Positions 46,627 to 54,961 of a stretch of DNA of 64,000 nt are shown piece after piece (position 1 is the first letter of the stretch; every line of letters begins with the position of its first letter). The position numbers and the translations under genes were made by a program. The stretch comes from JAIQFL01 sp035295745. GTDB taxonomy: Bacteria > Acidobacteriota > Terriglobia > Bryobacterales > Bryobacteraceae. The notes beneath the pieces were generated by a model that was given only the letters and a program-made list of their open reading frames with translations, was not told the DNA's origin and searched no databases. The DNA is taken from positions 24,893 through 88,892 of the forward strand of contig DATGIL010000066.1 of NCBI GenBank assembly GCA_035295745.1, given 5' to 3'.

Positions 46627-47986
46627 TCAACTCCCACGCCCTTGCCACATGGACCGCCGTCGTCGCCTGATTACCCACCGCCAGGTGCAGGGTGTACCTC
46701 CCATTCAGGACCGTGCTCGAAATGAAAATCTCACCCGATGCGTTCACCCTCTCGAGGAGCGCGCGATTCTCGTCATCGGTCCCTTTGTAGCGGAAGCAGA
46801 CGACAGAGAAGGGATGCGGCGCAGCCAACTCAAATCGCGGATCGGCCTCGATCTTCTGAGCCAATTCGTGGGCCAGACGTATATGCTCGCGGAGGAGGTT
46901 CGTCAGCCCCTCCCGTCCGAAAGATCGCAGGACGAACCAGAGTTTCAGTGCTCGAAAACGGCGTCCGAGGGGCACACCGTAATCCATCAGATTGACAGCG
47001 CGCGGATCAGCCGCTGTCTGCAGATATTCGGGAATCAGCGAGAAGGCGCGGCGCAGAATCTCGGGACGGCGCGTGTAGAAGACGCTGCAATCCATCGGAG
47101 TCAGCATCCACTTGTGGGGATTGGTGACGAACGAGTCGGCGCGATCGCATCCCGCAAAGGCCCAGCGGAATTCCGGAAGAATGGCCGCAGAGCCGGCATA
47201 GGCCGCATCGACGTGCAGCCAAAGCCCGTGGAGTTGGCAAAGGTCCGCGATCTCGGGCACAGGGTCAACGCTTGTCGTGGAGGTGGTTCCCACGGTCGCG
47301 GTCACGCAGCATGGCTTCAGACCGGCGGAAAGGTCGCGCTCGATCAACTCCTCCAGTGCATCCGGGCGCATGCGGAACTCGGCGTCCACGGGAACCTTGC
47401 GCACATAGTCCTGCCCAATGCCTACGGCGATCGCGCCCTTCTCGATCGACGAGTGCGACTGTTCCGAGGTGTAAACGACGAGCCCCGGCTGCGCGCCGCG
47501 GGTTCGCGACTGCGGATCGGCCGCCTCACGAGCCGCCGCCATGGCGTGCATGCTGCTGGTGGAGGCTGTGTCGTAAATCAGTCCGAACCAATCGTCGGGA
47601 AGTCCGCTCCACTGTCGAAGCCAGCGCAGTGTCACCTGCTCCAACTCGGTGACTGCCGGAGAAGTCTTCCAGAGCATGCCGTTGCCGTTCAGGGCAGCGG
47701 CGAGCAATTCCCCGAGAATTCCAGCAGGCGGCGCGGAATTGGCGAAGTAGGCCATGAAGCCCGGGTGGTTCCATTGCGTCATGGCGGGAACGATCAAGCG
47801 CTCAAAGTCCGCCAGGATCGCGTCCATCGGCTCGCCCTGCTCCGGTCCGCAGCGGGGCAGGGAATCGGACAGCTCTCCGGGTTTCACGGGCGGAAGCACC
47901 GGGTAGCGGTCGGCATGTTGCAGGAAGCCGGCGATCCAGTCGATCGCCTGGTAGCCGTAGTGTCGGAATTCTTCGGGAGTCATCAT
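46613..47986 (-). CDS. Group II PLP-dependent decarboxylase (aromatic-L-amino-acid type)
   Basis: 457 residues. PLP residues: K292 in TNPHKWML (Schiff base), H178 in SEQSHSSIEKG (stacks on the ring) and D260 in HVDAAYAG. Other family motifs: HPGFMAYFANSAPPAGILGELLAAALN in parts, and PAVTELEQVTLRWL. It fits aromatic amino acid decarboxylases (tyrosine, DOPA, tryptophan), with substrate undetermined. Its ATG shares one base with the stop of the esterase upstream. Together with the DHDPS-like protein it forms a three-gene minus-strand operon. Confidence 0.9.
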   Translation of the reverse strand: MMTPEEFRHYGYQAIDWIAGFLQHADRYPVLPPVKPGELSDSLPRCGPEQGEPMDAILADFERLIVPAMTQWNHPGFMAYFANSAPPAGILGELLAAALNGNGMLWKTSPAVTELEQVTLRWLRQWSGLPDDWFGLIYDTASTSSMHAMAAAREAADPQSRTRGAQPGLVVYTSEQSHSSIEKGAIAVGIGQDYVRKVPVDAEFRMRPDALEELIERDLSAGLKPCCVTATVGTTSTTSVDPVPEIADLCQLHGLWLHVDAAYAGSAAILPEFRWAFAGCDRADSFVTNPHKWMLTPMDCSVFYTRRPEILRRAFSLIPEYLQTAADPRAVNLMDYGVPLGRRFRALKLWFVLRSFGREGLTNLLREHIRLAHELAQKIEADPRFELAAPHPFSVVCFRYKGTDDENRALLERVNASGEIFISSTVLNGRYTLHLAVGNQATTAVHVARAWELISAR

Positions 47987-49641
47987 CAGTGGACGGTGAC
48001 CGGGGCGAGGGCCGACAATCGCGCCGCCGCCTCGGCCGGAACCTTCCAGTTTCGATCAAAACGACCCTCCGCGACCACATTTTTCAGAGAGCCTTTGAAA
48101 AGAATATAGTCACCGAACGAACTGAGCAGGCGGAATTGCTCCGGCGCCGGCGATTTGGCGCTGCGATCGGTCTCCTCCGCGCCGGTCCACCAGGGCAGCC
48201 CGGAATTGACCAGGATGTAATGCTTGCCGTCGTGAGCGATGAACAGCAGACCGTAGTCCGGGGCGGCTGAACTGAGCGACAAGGGGAGCGAACGGGCGAA
48301 GCGCGCGATCAGGGAATTGGTTTCGGATGTACCGAACAGGATCAGGTCCGCGGAATCGATGTCGGCGGCCGTGACCTCTCCATCGGACTTCACGGGGAGC
48401 GATAAGGAGAGGTGCGACCGCGCTGTCGACCAGGCGGCTGCGCTTTCGGCGACCTGGCGGCGCGCGGCGAGTTCCTCAGCGGTGTGAGCGCCGCCGGCTC
48501 CGTAAACATAGATCTGACGGCCTGACACGGCCTCGGAGATGGGGCCTTCGGCGCCGGGATGTTTGGCGGTTGGCGGATAGGCTCCCGCTCGCCAGTTTCC
48601 CTCCACCCTGGTGAATGCCAGCGGAGCTCCCGGCTTGACGCGCACTGCCACACCATCGATCGTCACTACACGCGGAGCGCTTCGTCCGGGTCCCACCCTG
48701 ACGGTGAATCCATCGACGTTTCTGGTTTGAATGCCCAGTTCCGTTCCATGCCACGACGCATCGATCGATGCGAGGAGCCCTGGGGTCAGACCGTCGATCC
48801 GCACCCAGTAGGCCGAGTTGTACCGGTAGGAACGGGTGACGAAACGAACCCGGCCAGGATCGCGGTCCCGATGGTACTTCGCAAACCAATCGAAGATGGC
48901 GCCGTTGCGATACGCCATGTCCCAGGCGTTGTGACGGACGCCGGGGAACTCGAGATAATCGGCCTGCACGCCCGCGTCCTGCAATCGACGCTGCCACACG
49001 CGCGAGCCTTCCACCGGGACAATCGGATCCTGATCGCCGTGAAAGAGCCGGACGGGCAATTGGATGGCATTGGGGGCCAATTCCTCCAAGCCCTCCATGG
49101 GCTGTGGACAGACGGGAGCGACCGCGGCCCAGAGGTCGGGGCGTGTGAATGCCAGCCACAATGCACCCGCGCCCCCCATGGAAATGCCGGTGAGGTAGAC
49201 GCGATCGTTATCTATCGGGAAACGGCTTTTGACGTCCTCGAGGATGTCGTACACGTCCTTTTCCGCGATTCCGCGGTAGCCCATGGTGCCGCGCGCGTAC
49301 GGGCAGGCAACCAAAAAGTCTACGTCGCGGACGGGAGGGAAGTAGCGCATGTCTTCGGTGTCGGTCTCGCCGCCCAAGCGCGTGATGACTCCAAAGATCG
49401 CCTTCAAATTGAGCCGGTGATTGGACTCTTCCTGATGCAGGCTGATCACCAGCGGGTACTTCTTCGAGGAATCGAACGATTTGGGTACGTAAAGAGCATA
49501 CGGCTGCTGGGAGTCGTCGATATTGGAGTGGAAGAAGGCTTGTTGCGGGCCGGTGCGCACGCCGCCGGAGACCTGTTGCCCCCAAGCCATGAGCGCGACG
49601 GAGAAGAGCGCAAGCGGCCCTGCTGCCAGTGCGCTACGCAT
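47986..49641 (-). CDS. Exported alpha/beta hydrolase, esterase/PHB-depolymerase-like
   Basis: 551 residues with signal peptide (ALFSVALMAWGQ). The catalytic domain has DSSKKYPLVISLHQ, an oxyanion region, and the nucleophile S154 in GISMGGAG; the triad is completed by Asp in FHGDQDPIVPV (~209) and His in GVRHNAWD (~245). A second, beta-rich C-terminal domain of ~270 residues follows (WVRIDGLTPGLLASIDAS, LILFGTSETNSLIARFA). This bacterial architecture is seen in peptidase/esterase family proteins of unknown substrate. The start overlaps the DHDPS-like gene by 8 bp and its stop overlaps the decarboxylase. Confidence 0.85.
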   Translation of the reverse strand: MRSALAAGPLALFSVALMAWGQQVSGGVRTGPQQAFFHSNIDDSQQPYALYVPKSFDSSKKYPLVISLHQEESNHRLNLKAIFGVITRLGGETDTEDMRYFPPVRDVDFLVACPYARGTMGYRGIAEKDVYDILEDVKSRFPIDNDRVYLTGISMGGAGALWLAFTRPDLWAAVAPVCPQPMEGLEELAPNAIQLPVRLFHGDQDPIVPVEGSRVWQRRLQDAGVQADYLEFPGVRHNAWDMAYRNGAIFDWFAKYHRDRDPGRVRFVTRSYRYNSAYWVRIDGLTPGLLASIDASWHGTELGIQTRNVDGFTVRVGPGRSAPRVVTIDGVAVRVKPGAPLAFTRVEGNWRAGAYPPTAKHPGAEGPISEAVSGRQIYVYGAGGAHTAEELAARRQVAESAAAWSTARSHLSLSLPVKSDGEVTAADIDSADLILFGTSETNSLIARFARSLPLSLSSAAPDYGLLFIAHDGKHYILVNSGLPWWTGAEETDRSAKSPAPEQFRLLSSFGDYILFKGSLKNVVAEGRFDRNWKVPAEAAARLSALAPVTVH

Positions 49642-50539
49642 TGGCTGCCATTTTCTTTACTGTGGGGAGCCAGCCGCGAAACCACTCCCGGAACTCGCCC
49701 AGAAGCTTCTCCTTGCCCGGCGAGAGCGGAACCGGGATGGGGCCGGTCTTCAAACCTTGCAAACCGGTCGCCATCTTGACGATGGTGGGGCGGGGAAAGC
49801 GAGCCTGCCAATCGAGAAACGTCTGCAACTCGCGATTCAGCTTGTCGATTCTGTCGGACTGCCCCGACGCAATGGCCCGATCGAGCGCCATGATCAATTG
49901 CGGGATGGCGCAGGCCGCGGCGGAGACGGTTCCCACGGCGCCCGTGCATCGCGCCTCTGTAAACAGAGCGTCGTTTCCGACGAGCAGAGAGCGACGGCGG
50001 CCGTCCACGGCTGCTCGAAAGCAGCGAAACGACTCCAGATTTCCGCTGGCATCCTCTACGCCCGCGAAAAGGCCGGTCTGCAACAAATCCTCGACCGTTT
50101 GTACGGAGATCGGGCTGGTGGACGCGGGTGTGTTCGAAATGAAGAGATCCGCGCCGGAGCCGACATGAGATGTGACGCACTGATAGAACGCCAGCAAGTC
50201 GTCGTCGTCGTACTTGTAGAAGAAAGGCGGAGGCAGGAGAATTCCGGCAACGCCGGCATCCCGCGCCTCCCTGGCGAGCGAGATGGAGATATCCATGGTG
50301 GCGCTTCCCACGCCCACCAGAACGGGCACGCGGCTGCGCTTCACCGCCAGGTAAGTCAGACGCGAACGCTCTTCCGCGGTAAAGGCGGCGTACTCGCCAA
50401 ACTCACTAAACAGAACGATCCCATGGACGCCGGCGGCACAAAGATAGTCGATCAGTTCGAATGCCGCACCCAGATTGATTTCGCCTTGTTTGCCGCTCGG
50501 CGTGACGGCGGCGGCGTGAACGCCCTGGAACCCGTTCAT
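49634..50539 (-). CDS. DHDPS/NAL superfamily protein lacking the catalytic residues
   Basis: 301 residues with the complete (beta/alpha)8 pattern of the family (GVHAAAVTP, GVHGIVLFSEFGEY, RVPVLVGVGSATMD, GVAGILLPPPFFYKY, LLVGNDALF). The three signature sites have changed: the GTTGE loop is SEFGE (45-49), the Tyr of YNxP is Ser (SNTP, 135-138), and the Schiff-base Lys is Glu162 in GVEDASGN. It therefore cannot be a normal aldolase/lyase. It may bind a keto acid, act by another mechanism or be a scaffold. First gene of an operon with an esterase and a decarboxylase. Confidence 0.85.
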   Translation of the reverse strand: MNGFQGVHAAAVTPSGKQGEINLGAAFELIDYLCAAGVHGIVLFSEFGEYAAFTAEERSRLTYLAVKRSRVPVLVGVGSATMDISISLAREARDAGVAGILLPPPFFYKYDDDDLLAFYQCVTSHVGSGADLFISNTPASTSPISVQTVEDLLQTGLFAGVEDASGNLESFRCFRAAVDGRRRSLLVGNDALFTEARCTGAVGTVSAAACAIPQLIMALDRAIASGQSDRIDKLNRELQTFLDWQARFPRPTIVKMATGLQGLKTGPIPVPLSPGKEKLLGEFREWFRGWLPTVKKMAANA

Positions 50540-51243
50540 TTTAATTGGTGTTCCTGCGGATCACTGTAGCATAAGCCGTCACAATCCGATGAACCAGAGT
50601 GCACACCGGGTGCGCAACTGTTTTGGCGGCGGCCCGCCTGCACGGGCTTGGGGCTGCCAGAATCCGCGGCAGGGGAAAATGACGGAACGAACCCAATTCC
50701 TGGTTGAGCGGATTGGGGTTGCGCGGAATTGGGTTTGGCTTCGGGCGGGGGATCGGCGACGGGCTTGGCGGCGGATTGAGGGGAGGCGAGGCGTTTGGAT
50801 TGGAGGCGTTCGAGGTCGCGCAGGGCGCGGTGGAAGGAGCGCTGGGTGGAATCGATACGGCGTTGGAGGACAGGGAAGTATTCGCGGCAGCGGATGAAAT
50901 TCAGACCTATGCCGTTGGGGTCATCGCGAACGAAATCGGGGGTGCCGGCGTACTCCCAGATTTTGGCGTCGGCGAGGGAATAGCGGCGCAGGAGCCACTC
51001 GGCATCGACGAGGGTGGCGACGAGGAAAGACTCTTCCGGAGTGGCGGGTTCCCAGCGGAGGAAGTATTGGCCGGCGAGGGTGCGGAGTTCGGCGGGGTCT
51101 TCGCAGGCGATGACTTGGGAGCGGGCATAGATGCCGGTTTTGAGGGAATTGGCACTGGAGGCGGCTTTGCCTTTGGCGGAGCGCGGGCCGGTAGATTTTT
51201 GGGCGTTGCGGCGGTTAGCGGCGATTTGCTTGGGAGTGCTCAT
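50536..51243 (-). CDS. Acidobacterial 'MSTPKQIAANRRNAQKS' family protein
   Basis: 235 residues. The N-terminus is basic and Lys/Asn/Ser-rich (QIAANRRNAQKSTGPRSAKGK), the middle is helical (FLVATLVDAEWLLRRYSLADAKIWEY, LQRRIDSTQRSFHRALRDLERLQ) and the last ~70 residues are Pro/Ser/Gln-rich and disordered. Proteins with this start are common and multicopy in Acidobacteria and Planctomycetes; function unknown, but the basic tail suggests nucleic-acid binding. Its stop overlaps the start of the DHDPS-like gene (ATGA), so it heads that operon. The G-rich plus strand of this gene is compositionally unusual. Confidence 0.72.
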   Translation of the reverse strand: MSTPKQIAANRRNAQKSTGPRSAKGKAASSANSLKTGIYARSQVIACEDPAELRTLAGQYFLRWEPATPEESFLVATLVDAEWLLRRYSLADAKIWEYAGTPDFVRDDPNGIGLNFIRCREYFPVLQRRIDSTQRSFHRALRDLERLQSKRLASPQSAAKPVADPPPEAKPNSAQPQSAQPGIGFVPSFSPAADSGSPKPVQAGRRQNSCAPGVHSGSSDCDGLCYSDPQEHQLK

Positions 51244-51998
51244 CTACCAGGGGTAGCAGGCTGGTGGGATGGAGTCCGAAATGGAAGCGTGTAAGTGGTT
51301 ACAGGAATGGAGAGAAGATTTCGGTTAGGGGTGTGACTGGTTTACCGGCTAGTCGGGGCAGAAGTCAGACTGTGAGAGGGAAGGCTTTCTTTTCAGATGG
51401 CGCGTTGTATGAAGCGAGGGTTGGGAGCGGTAGCAGTCTTCCAGTTGGCGGACCGAGAACGGGACTTACGGGCTCCCATGGACGGCGGGGACAGAACGGG
51501 AGGCGGTGAGTCGGTACTTGACGACGCCCCGCGGGAGCGGCGTGGGACCAATGCTCTTCATTGGAGGCTTTGATCCTGACACCAGGGCGAAGGTTTGGGC
51601 TTACCTTGCGGTCGACGGAGCGCATGGGAACGCTTCGCAGAAGGTCGTTTCGGCAATCGCTGCAGTTTGCCGGCGGGGCGGCCCTGTTCGCGCCAGGGAA
51701 TCGGTAAGGTGGATCGCCGTAACCTAGCGCGTTTGTGGGGAGTAATCGGTCGAGAGCGCCAAAAATCCAGGCAGATCAGCGGCTTAGGCGTGATCCGGCC
51801 TGTTAAAGGTCGGATATGGTCTTGTACGGAAGACGGATCCCCAAAATCCGGCATATTGGCGCTTCCGCAACGCCGCTTTCAGAGCAGGGACCGTCCGCTC
51901 CCCACTGACGGCGTCCTTTAGCTGGGCTGACCGGGCGCCCACGCTAGCCAACTGCCGCGATATCCTGTTAAGGGACCGAAGAGTGCTATCGGTATGGA
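51244..51998. other. 755 bp without a supported gene
   Basis: Short frames exist but none carries recognisable homology. At 51731-51748 the element motif gtttgtggggagtaatcg occurs. The region marks the change from conserved operon to accessory island; a hybrid of degraded genes is likely. Confidence 0.6.
51731..51748 (+). repeat. Element-end motif, copy 1
   Basis: gtttgtggggagtaatcg, differing from the other plus-strand copies at 56579 and 59869 at one or two bases. The copy at 61863 is inverted relative to it. Both outer copies are followed (inward) by a further G. These four are the only copies I found. Confidence 0.8.
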
Positions 51999-52445
51999 AT
52001 GTCGGCTGGACGCCAAGAAATGCGAAAAAGGAAGGTCTTCAATCCGAAACGACGTCTGTGTACGGACGCACAACTTGAGGGAATGCGACACTTGCTTGAA
52101 GATCTGGCGAAGCGCGCACGCTACAGCGGAAATCCCGAGCACAAACGGAACCCGGGAGATTTCGGCCTGGACCCGCCCAGTTCTCCCCGCCCGGGCAAGA
52201 CGTTGTGTGACCTCGTAGAGATTCATACTCGAGCGGCGGCGGTCGCACTCCTTAGGATCGGTTTGAGGAAAGGAACGTTTAGCGTACAGGAGCGTAACGG
52301 ATGGCCGCAAAACGTTTGGGCCGTAACTGCGGATGGTGAACCACTCGAGGCACAGCTAGAGGGAGAGGGTGTGTATCACGGATATCCTATGCCTCAAGAC
52401 GACCCCTTTCGAGAAGATGTGCTTGCCCGATGGAGTCGATTGTGA
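51999..52445 (+). CDS. Small partner protein of an ImmA/IrrE-like module (148 aa)
   Basis: 148 residues from the ATG at 51999 (an internal ATG at 52020 is possible). No signal. The C-terminal 110 residues have an ordered, strongly conserved look: RARYSGNPEHKRNPGDFGLD, PRPGKTLCDLVEI, AAAVALLRIGLRKGTFSVQ, QNVWAVTADGEPLEAQL and YHGYPMPQDDPF. I recognise this pattern as a family that sits next to larger proteins of the kind encoded by the next gene, but I know no function. Its stop overlaps the next gene's GTG (GTGA), so the two are translationally coupled. Confidence 0.7.
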   Translation: MSAGRQEMRKRKVFNPKRRLCTDAQLEGMRHLLEDLAKRARYSGNPEHKRNPGDFGLDPPSSPRPGKTLCDLVEIHTRAAAVALLRIGLRKGTFSVQERNGWPQNVWAVTADGEPLEAQLEGEGVYHGYPMPQDDPFREDVLARWSRL

Positions 52446-53782
52446 CATCGAAATTCGACATCCACCTCGACTGGCTGCCCGCCTCCCACGGTTCAGCCGA
52501 GATCCGTGAAACCTCAGCAATTCTGGATGTGATCATAGGCGACAACGTTGCAACTCGCTTTGATGACGCTTGGTCAAAGTCAATACAACGGAGCGCGCGA
52601 GTGTCTGCCTATCCCCTGGCACTTTGGATAGCGTCATCCTGGTGGAGACTGAGGTGGGAATCTTCACCGTTTCGCACTAAACCAGATAGCTCGTGGCGTA
52701 TGGCGCATGAGATGCCGGGCGCAGGGTACGGTTATCTTTGGCCGCTGCTAACTTTCGCGAGTGACGGCGAAGCGATAGATGTTACCTGCCGGCCCTCCAA
52801 TCCTTTATCTGCCGAGCCTGTGCGTTATGTTGCGGACTTCCATGACGCAATAGAGGCACGCGCTTTCGAAAGAGCCCTTGACGAATTCGTAGGCTTGGTG
52901 CTCGCCCGCCTTGATGCGGTCGGTCTCTCGGGAACGGAGCTTCGCCTCCTCTGGGACGATGTCTTGGCGGAACGTGCAGATCCTTCCGCCACTCTCAGGA
53001 GAACGCTTGAAGCCAAGTTAGGCTTTGAACCCGACGAGTCTCCCGATGCTCTCATCTCACGCCTTTTAAGCTTGTCAGAGCAAGCCGGAACTCTAGCCAC
53101 TGAGGAGATTGCCCCTGCCTGTGCGGGGTCCGACCCGACAGAAGCTTTGGATAGGATCGAGGCGTTCGCCGGTTCTAGTGGGACGGCAGCGCATTTTGCC
53201 AACCCAGTCGCTCCGCTTTCGTTACGGCCTAATGGCCCCGTGACACCATGGCAGCGGGGCAAAAACCTCGCACGCGAGATGCGCAAAGCCTACGACCTCG
53301 GCTCGCGTCCGATTACCGACGAAGAACTCGCCGGGATGCTCACGATTCCCGTCAACGCCTTCCAGAAGGGACCTGCCGCGGGAGCGCGTCTACCTCTAGG
53401 GCTGGCCATTCGGAATGGAAGAAGTGGTGACTTAAGACTACTCTTTCGTAAACGAAACCGGCCTGCTTTACGATTTGAAGCTACGCGAATGATGGGGGAT
53501 CAAATTTCAACTCCGGTGCAGGAGCGGTGGCTTCCAGTAACAGACACAGGTACGGCGAGACAGAAGACCCAACGAGCATTTGCCATCGAATTCCTGTGTC
53601 CCATCTCAGCGCTTGACGAACATCTTCAACAGGATTTTTCGGAGGAAGCGGTGGAAGATGCCGCGGAATACTTCGGCGTTTCTGAATTGGCAGTCCGGAG
53701 TCATCTCGCCAATCATGGGCGAATTCCGTACGATGCTGTCACCTATAGTGGATCCAGGAATTCAGACCAGGCAATAAGCTAA
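52442..53782 (+). CDS. ImmA/IrrE-related protein without HExxH (large partner)
   Basis: 446 residues from GTG 52442, coupled by GTGA; an ATG at 52430 is an alternative. The N-terminal domain has YPLALWIASSWWRLRWES and a conserved YLWPLLTFASDGEAID. From ~270 it resembles the C-terminal half of ImmA/IrrE peptidases: TPWQRGKNLAREMRKAYDLG, then the helix that normally bears HExxH reads RFEATRMMGDQI, and the tail RAFAIEFLCPISALDEHL with EYFGVSELAVRSHLANHGRI is the typical end. The metal site is therefore lost or altered. The last residues DQAIS* are encoded by the end of the adjacent IS, so the natural C-terminus may be slightly truncated. Confidence 0.65.
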   Translation: MTSKFDIHLDWLPASHGSAEIRETSAILDVIIGDNVATRFDDAWSKSIQRSARVSAYPLALWIASSWWRLRWESSPFRTKPDSSWRMAHEMPGAGYGYLWPLLTFASDGEAIDVTCRPSNPLSAEPVRYVADFHDAIEARAFERALDEFVGLVLARLDAVGLSGTELRLLWDDVLAERADPSATLRRTLEAKLGFEPDESPDALISRLLSLSEQAGTLATEEIAPACAGSDPTEALDRIEAFAGSSGTAAHFANPVAPLSLRPNGPVTPWQRGKNLAREMRKAYDLGSRPITDEELAGMLTIPVNAFQKGPAAGARLPLGLAIRNGRSGDLRLLFRKRNRPALRFEATRMMGDQISTPVQERWLPVTDTGTARQKTQRAFAIEFLCPISALDEHLQQDFSEEAVEDAAEYFGVSELAVRSHLANHGRIPYDAVTYSGSRNSDQAIS

Positions 53783-53817
53783 AATTTCGGCGGAGTCATT
53801 GAATGGGGGGGAGGTCG

Positions 53818-54108
53818 ATGACAACGACGAGGAAACAATATAGTCCGCAGTTCAAGGCCCGGGTGGCGATGGAGGCAATCCGAGGCGAGAAGACGCTGAG
53901 CCAGTTGGGGTCGCAGTTCAAGGTGCACCCCATGCAGATCGCCAAGTGGCGGAAAGCGGCGATAGACCAACTGCCCGAGCTTTTTGTGGATGGACGAACG
54001 CGCAAAGCGAGCAACGGCGAGGGCGACAACGATGTACTCTACCAGGAGATCGGGCGGCTAAAGGTCGAACTGGACTGGCTCAAAAAAAAAGTCGGCATGC
54101 TCGACTGA
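53818..54108 (+). CDS. IS3-family transposase OrfA
   Basis: 96 residues from the ATG at 53818, five bases after gggggagg. It is a helix-turn-helix DNA-binding protein (YSPQFKARVAMEAIRGEKTLSQLGSQFKVHP, IAKWRKAAIDQLPELF) ending in a leucine-zipper-like helix IGRLKVELDWLKKKVG. A run of nine A (54082-54090) lies near its end, at the place where IS3 elements often frameshift. OrfB is in the +1 frame relative to OrfA, not the usual -1, so normal -1 slippage would not join them. Confidence 0.9.
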   Translation: MTTTRKQYSPQFKARVAMEAIRGEKTLSQLGSQFKVHPMQIAKWRKAAIDQLPELFVDGRTRKASNGEGDNDVLYQEIGRLKVELDWLKKKVGMLD

Positions 54109-54112
54109 CGAG

Positions 54113-54961
54113 TTGCGTCCACTGGTGGATCGGGACCACCCGGAAATCAGCATTCGGCGGCAGTGTGAATTGTTGGGCGTCAACCGGTCAGGTCTGTACT
54201 ACCAGCCGTTGGGTGAGAGCGAGGAGAGCCTCCTGTTAATGCGACTGATCGATGAAGAGTACACGCGACGGCCGTTTTACGGAAGCCGGCGCATGAAGGA
54301 GTGGTTGGGCGGCCTTGGGCACCAGGTCGGCCGAAATCGCGTGAAACGTCTGATGCAGGTGCTGGGGATCCAGGCCGTGTATCCGAAGCCGAAGTTGAGC
54401 CAGCCAGGGGAAGCGCACAAGATCTACCCGTACCTGTTGAAGGGCGTCGAGGTGACGCGCGTCAACCAGGTGTGGAGTACGGACATCACGTACATCCGGA
54501 TGGCCGGTGGGTTCGTGTATCTGGTGGCGGTCATGGACTGGTACAGCCGGTTCGTGCTGAGCTGGGCGGTGTCAGTGACGATGGAGTTGGACTTCTGCGT
54601 CGAAGCGTTGAAGCGGGCGTTGCGCCGGGGGCGGCCGGAGATCTTCAACAGCGACCAAGGTTCGCAGTTCACCAGCGGAACGTTCACCGGCGAGTTGGAG
54701 GCGCATGGCATCCGCATCAGCATGGATGGGCGCGGGCGGTGCTTTGACAACATCTTCATTGAAAGGCTGTGGCGCTCGCTGAAGTACGAAGAAGTCTACT
54801 TGCGAGACTATGCGCTGGTGTCTGAGGCCCGAACGGGGATTGGCCAATGGTTCCGGTTCTACAACCAGGAGCGGCCACATCAGAGCCTGGGATACCGGAC
54901 GCCGGAGGAGTTTTACCGGGGATGCAGGGTCGGCGAACAAATCGGAAGGAGGCTCTCATGA
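54113..54961 (+). CDS. IS3-family transposase OrfB (DDE integrase domain)
   Basis: 282 residues. N-terminal LSIRRQC-like HTH (EISIRRQCELLGVNRSGLYYQP), then the rve catalytic core with the full DDE triad: Asp in WSTDITYIRMAGG, Asp in FNSDQGSQFTS and Glu in IFIERLWRSLKYEEVYL. No stop or deletion interrupts it, so the enzyme looks functional. It begins with a TTG 4 bp after the OrfA stop and may be translated by reinitiation or a shifted fusion. Confidence 0.93.
   Translation: MRPLVDRDHPEISIRRQCELLGVNRSGLYYQPLGESEESLLLMRLIDEEYTRRPFYGSRRMKEWLGGLGHQVGRNRVKRLMQVLGIQAVYPKPKLSQPGEAHKIYPYLLKGVEVTRVNQVWSTDITYIRMAGGFVYLVAVMDWYSRFVLSWAVSVTMELDFCVEALKRALRRGRPEIFNSDQGSQFTSGTFTGELEAHGIRISMDGRGRCFDNIFIERLWRSLKYEEVYLRDYALVSEARTGIGQWFRFYNQERPHQSLGYRTPEEFYRGCRVGEQIGRRLS

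Noticed and set aside
46595..48109. A 504-residue open frame on the plus strand
   Set aside because: It is antisense to the decarboxylase and esterase genes, which have full motifs; its own translation is low complexity (Arg/Gly/His-rich) with no domain.
48559..49779. A 406-residue open frame on the plus strand
   Set aside because: Antisense to the esterase gene with its GISMGG nucleophile; no recognisable motif of its own.
51264..51998. Several 70-110 residue frames in the gap before the island
   Set aside because: No homology, no ribosome binding sites, and mutual overlap on both strands.
54082..54108. Classical -1 programmed frameshift in the IS3 element
   Set aside because: OrfB is in the +1 frame, so a -1 shift at the A run would not reach it.
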